From contig JAFIFV010000034.1 of NCBI GenBank assembly GCA_020831845.1, positions 1 to 32,902 on the forward strand: 32,902 nucleotides of DNA. Reading direction: 5' to 3'. Below are positions 30,289 through 32,902 of the stretch, one piece after another (position 1 is the first letter of the stretch; each line of letters opens with the position of its first letter). The stretch comes from Ectothiorhodospiraceae bacterium. GTDB lineage: Bacteria; Pseudomonadota; Gammaproteobacteria; Nitrococcales; Aquisalimonadaceae. Under the pieces are notes generated by a model, which was not told the origin of the DNA, searched no databases, and was given only the letters and a program-made list of their open reading frames with translations. The translations under genes and the position numbers were made by a program.

Positions 30289-31380
30289 ATGAGCGAGCAA
30301 AAACGCGAGTCAGACCGCCCGAAACGGTTTCCGCATCCAGGGGACCCTCTGAGGGTGTCAATCCATGGGTTGTTCGCCCTGGGCGTGCTGTACACACTTT
30401 ACCTGGCCCGCGAAGTGATCCTGCCGATCACCCTGGCCGTGTTGACCAGTCTGCTGCTGGCCCCGATTGTGCGCAAGCTGGCGCGCCAGGGGTTGCACCC
30501 GGGTATTAGCGCGCTGGGTTTGCTGTTGGCCCTGGTGCTTGTTGTAGGGGGCTTGCTGGCGGTGACCATGCGGCCGGCGGTGGAATGGCTGGAAATGGCT
30601 CCGGAAGGCGTGTCCCGGCTACTGGTCCAGGACAGCGAACTGCGTGAACTCTACGATTCCATGACCCGTTCCGCGCGGGAAGTGGAGGAACAGCTTGCCG
30701 AGGCCACGGAAGAGGAAGAGGCGCAGACCGTGGTGGTGCACTCCGAATCCTGGCGCGGCCAATTGACGGTGGCGCTGCGGGATTCACTGGCCGCGGTGGC
30801 GCTGGCGTTGGCGCTCAGCTTCTTCCTGCTGGTGAATGGCGACCAGCTTATCCATCACTTCGTCCGGCAGTTGCCCGGCCGACAGAGACGTCTGACGGCC
30901 TTGCGCGTGATTCGGGATGCGCAGGGTCAGATTGCCCGCTACCTGGCCTTCATTACCGTCAGCAACACGCTGGTGGGGGTGGTCACCGGCATCATGGTCT
31001 GGGCGCTGGGACTCCCGTCGGCCGTGGTCTGGGGGGTGCTGGCGGGGCTGCTGCGCTTCATACCCTACCTGGGGGTCATACTCACCGTGGTGGTGCTGGC
31101 CGTGGTGTCGGCGGTGTCCCACGAGGAATTGCTCATGGTGCTGGCGGCGCCGCTGGGATACCTGGCGCTGTCCGCGCTGGTGGGCTTTTTCCTCGAGCCT
31201 TATCTGCACGGCTTCCGCATGGCCATCAATCCCATCGTCATCTTCCTGGCGATCTTCTTCTGGGGGTGGCTGTGGGGGCCGATCGGCGTATTGCTGGCGG
31301 TGCCCCTGATGACGGTGATTCAGGTGTTCCTGCACCGCATCGGCCCGTTGCAGCCGATCTACAAGATCATCGCCCGGTAG
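30289..31380 (+). CDS. AI-2E family transporter
   Basis: A 363-residue polytopic membrane protein of the AI-2E (PerM/TqsA, PF01594) family. It has two N-terminal membrane segments, a soluble loop rich in Glu (about 125-165, with A-E-A-T-E-E-E-E-A), then about five to six helices. The family marks R-F-I-P-Y-L-G-V-I-L-T, F-L-E-P-Y-L-H-G-F-R-M-A-I-N-P-I-V-I-F and G-P-I-G-V-L-L-A-V-P are present. Some members export autoinducer-2, others move Na+ or unknown solutes, so the substrate stays open; the acidic loop would suit a salt-related role. ATG at 30289 gives the typical short charged N-terminus; no good ribosome site is seen there, and an upstream ATG at 30220 is possible. It is divergent from the nuclease-domain gene. 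Confidence 0.9.
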   Translation: MSEQKRESDRPKRFPHPGDPLRVSIHGLFALGVLYTLYLAREVILPITLAVLTSLLLAPIVRKLARQGLHPGISALGLLLALVLVVGGLLAVTMRPAVEWLEMAPEGVSRLLVQDSELRELYDSMTRSAREVEEQLAEATEEEEAQTVVVHSESWRGQLTVALRDSLAAVALALALSFFLLVNGDQLIHHFVRQLPGRQRRLTALRVIRDAQGQIARYLAFITVSNTLVGVVTGIMVWALGLPSAVVWGVLAGLLRFIPYLGVILTVVVLAVVSAVSHEELLMVLAAPLGYLALSALVGFFLEPYLHGFRMAINPIVIFLAIFFWGWLWGPIGVLLAVPLMTVIQVFLHRIGPLQPIYKIIAR

Positions 31381-31422
31381 CGGCGGCCGGCCGGCACCTA
31401 CGGGAGGCGGTCCGTGCCTTCC

Positions 31423-32730
31423 TCAGTGACCGTGATCCTTGCCCAGCAGCCGACGGCGCACAGCCCGCATACCCAGCCAGACGCCGAGCACGATCGCCGG
31501 GACCGCAACACCCACGGCGAGGTTGACGTTCACGGACACCCCGGTTTCCCTCACGCCCTTGAGCAGATAGGACAGCAACCCGGCGCTGTAGTAGCTGATC
31601 ACGATCACCGACAGGCCTTCCACTGTCTGCTGCAGCCGGAGCTGCAAATGGGTGCGCCGGTTCATGGACGCAAGCAGATCGCGGTTCTGGCCTTCCAGGG
31701 CGATGTCCACGCGGGTGCGCAGCAGGTTGGCTGCGCGGGAGACGCGGCGGGACAGGGCTTCCTGGCGTTCCTCGACGGACTCGCAGGTACGCATGGCCGG
31801 CTGGAAGCGGCGCTCCAGGAACTCCCCCAGCCCCTGCAGCTCCGGCAGGCGCTGTTCCCGCAGGTTGTCGATGCGGCGGTTGACCAGCTGGTGGTAGGCG
31901 CGGGCGGCGCTGAGGCGGAAACTGTTCGTCGCGGTGACCCGCTCGAGTCGGGCAGCCAGCGATGAGATCTCGGCGAGCAGAGCCTGCTCGTCATCGAGTT
32001 GGTTGCTGTGGGTGATGCGTTCGGTGATGGTCTCCAGCGCCTGGTCCAACTGCGTCAGCTCCCGGGTGGCATCCCGAGCCAGCGGCAGCGCCAGCAGTGC
32101 CATCAGCCGGTAGGTTTCGATTTCCAGCAATCGCTGTATCAGCCGTCCTGCACGTCGTGGTGCCAGGCCGAGATCCTGGATCAGCAAGCGGCTGTAGCCA
32201 TCGGCATGGGGCTTGAAATCCGTGTAGACTCGCGCGGCCCCGTCGGCCACCGTGCTGCCGGCCACGTTGTCGGTGCCGAAGATGGCCAGAATCTGCTCCA
32301 GCTCGCGCGGTGATCCCTCGCGGGGGTCAAACGTCAGGTGTACGCAGGCGACCAGTTGTCCTGGCAGGTCCGCGATCCAGCCTTCCGGCACCGTGGCGGC
32401 CGCAGGGTCGGCGAACGGGGCATTGCGATGCTCTGGCGCGCCCGCGCAATAGACGGTGTAGGTGGCGAACTCGGTGTGTCGTTCCCAGCGGAGGTGGAAG
32501 CTGCCCAGCGGAACGCTGTGATAGTTGGCTTCCGGCGCCGGTTCGGGCTGGCCGCATTGCCGGCAGAGTCCGGCCACGTGAGAGCGTTCAAGTTCGGCGT
32601 CACCCCCCTGCATGGCCCAGTGGGTGGCGCGTAGCGGGCCTTCCAGGCTCTCGAAGGGGCGGGCATGCAGTTCATTGACGACCAGCGCCCTGAGCGGGTG
32701 CTGTGTCAGTTCCGGAAAGCGCTTGCTCAA
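31423..32730 (-). CDS. DUF3422 family protein
   Basis: A 435-residue protein of the DUF3422 family, function unknown. The N-terminus has the family mark H-P-L-R-A-L-V-V-N-E-L-H-A-R-P-F. The middle holds long helices with coiled-coil character (about 220-330, E-R-I-T-H-S-N-Q-L-D-D-E and E-R-V-T-A-T-N-S-F-R). The C-terminus has two membrane segments (V-E-G-L-S-V-I-V-I-S-Y-Y-S-A-G-L-L, then V-A-V-P-A-I-V-L-G-V-W-L-G) before a basic tail. That topology, helical soluble region plus two helices, recalls CorA-like membrane anchors, but no GMN motif is seen. No ATG is available; TTG at 32730 is the best start, with AGGGG about 9 nt upstream. The 42-bp gap to the convergent AI-2E gene has only weak dyad symmetry. 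Confidence 0.88.
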   Translation of the reverse strand: MSKRFPELTQHPLRALVVNELHARPFESLEGPLRATHWAMQGGDAELERSHVAGLCRQCGQPEPAPEANYHSVPLGSFHLRWERHTEFATYTVYCAGAPEHRNAPFADPAAATVPEGWIADLPGQLVACVHLTFDPREGSPRELEQILAIFGTDNVAGSTVADGAARVYTDFKPHADGYSRLLIQDLGLAPRRAGRLIQRLLEIETYRLMALLALPLARDATRELTQLDQALETITERITHSNQLDDEQALLAEISSLAARLERVTATNSFRLSAARAYHQLVNRRIDNLREQRLPELQGLGEFLERRFQPAMRTCESVEERQEALSRRVSRAANLLRTRVDIALEGQNRDLLASMNRRTHLQLRLQQTVEGLSVIVISYYSAGLLSYLLKGVRETGVSVNVNLAVGVAVPAIVLGVWLGMRAVRRRLLGKDHGH

Positions 32731-32834
32731 CGTGCTTGCCCCTGTGGCCAGTGTCAGGTATCAGCGCCTTGGAGAGGACTGCAAACGCAGAACGGCCCCG
32801 CCCCAGGTGGTGGCCGGCCGTCACCCGTGACCGG

Positions 32835-32902
32835 TTAGCGGAAGAACGGGGTCATGCCGGCGCCGTGCAGCGCCGCGGAGCGGGCTTCCAAACCCCCGGC
32901 GC
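32835..32902 (-). CDS. C-terminal end of an unidentified gene
   Basis: The last 21 codons and TAA of a minus-strand gene cut by the window end; the protein ends L-E-A-R-S-A-A-L-H-G-A-G-M-T-P-F-F-R. Too short to name. Just beyond its stop lies a GTCAC-CC-GTGAC dyad (32820-32831). A larger imperfect hairpin with arms ACGGCC/GGCCGT (32792-32821) follows. Together they may end this transcript; there is no T-run. Nothing else is seen before the DUF3422 start. Confidence 0.4.
   Translation of the reverse strand, partial: AGGLEARSAALHGAGMTPFFR

Overview
The window reads as a high G+C (roughly 65 % by eye) gammaproteobacterial chromosome segment. Support comes from the gene families (Fpr next to a FinR-like LysR regulator, sigma-54 signals, an orphan Hcp, a Zur-type operator of gammaproteobacterial form, DUF3422) and from strong GGAGG ribosome sites. 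Several acidic proteins, such as the TAXI binding protein, would fit a moderately halophilic aerobe of the Ectothiorhodospiraceae or Halomonadaceae kind, but that placement is inference. No rRNA, tRNA, CRISPR array or insertion sequence was recognised. Both ends cut a gene, and the first ~50 bases look like a poor-quality contig end.

Layout. (1) 1-4215: an alcohol/aldehyde oxidation operon on the minus strand (Tat-exported GMC oxidoreductase, then a benzaldehyde-dehydrogenase-like ALDH), divergent from an AcoR-type sigma-54 activator. The intergenic region carries a full-consensus -24/-12 promoter and an inverted-repeat activator site. (2) 4231-6009: a two-gene DUF1826 operon behind a near-consensus Zur box, and a divergent secreted zinc metalloprotease. 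(3) 6018-13597: a CoA-dependent acid catabolic locus with an epoxide-hydrolase-like enzyme, an acyl-CoA ligase, an acyl-CoA dehydrogenase, an IclR regulator, a CaiB-type CoA transferase and a TAXI binding protein. A shared 17-bp motif links the IclR/CaiB intergenic region with the TAXI promoter region. (4) 13630-14663: two overlapping half-size PF03773-like permeases.

(5) 14664-16450: a lower-G+C island with an orphan hcp, a small glycine-rich hydrophobic protein and an exported protein, closed by a hairpin terminator. This is the best candidate for an undescribed system, namely a type VI secretion cargo/immunity module. (6) 16468-22335: an acyl-CoA oxidation block on the minus strand: PaaH-type 3-hydroxyacyl-CoA dehydrogenase, 3-oxoadipyl-CoA-type thiolase, glutaryl-CoA dehydrogenase and ETF:ubiquinone oxidoreductase. 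(7) 22693-27367: a divergent operon with an acyl-CoA dehydrogenase, an acyl-CoA ligase, a hotdog thioesterase and an unrecognised polytopic membrane protein. (8) 27421-32902: fpr/finR, an exported bifunctional-nuclease-domain protein with a PDZ domain, an AI-2E-family transporter, a DUF3422 protein and a gene end.

How it works together. Most of the window serves uptake, CoA activation and oxidation of organic acids and alcohols. Three flavin acyl-CoA dehydrogenases would pass electrons through ETF and the encoded ETF:ubiquinone oxidoreductase to the quinone pool. No ETF subunit genes and no enoyl-CoA hydratase are present here, so the pathways must be completed by genes elsewhere.
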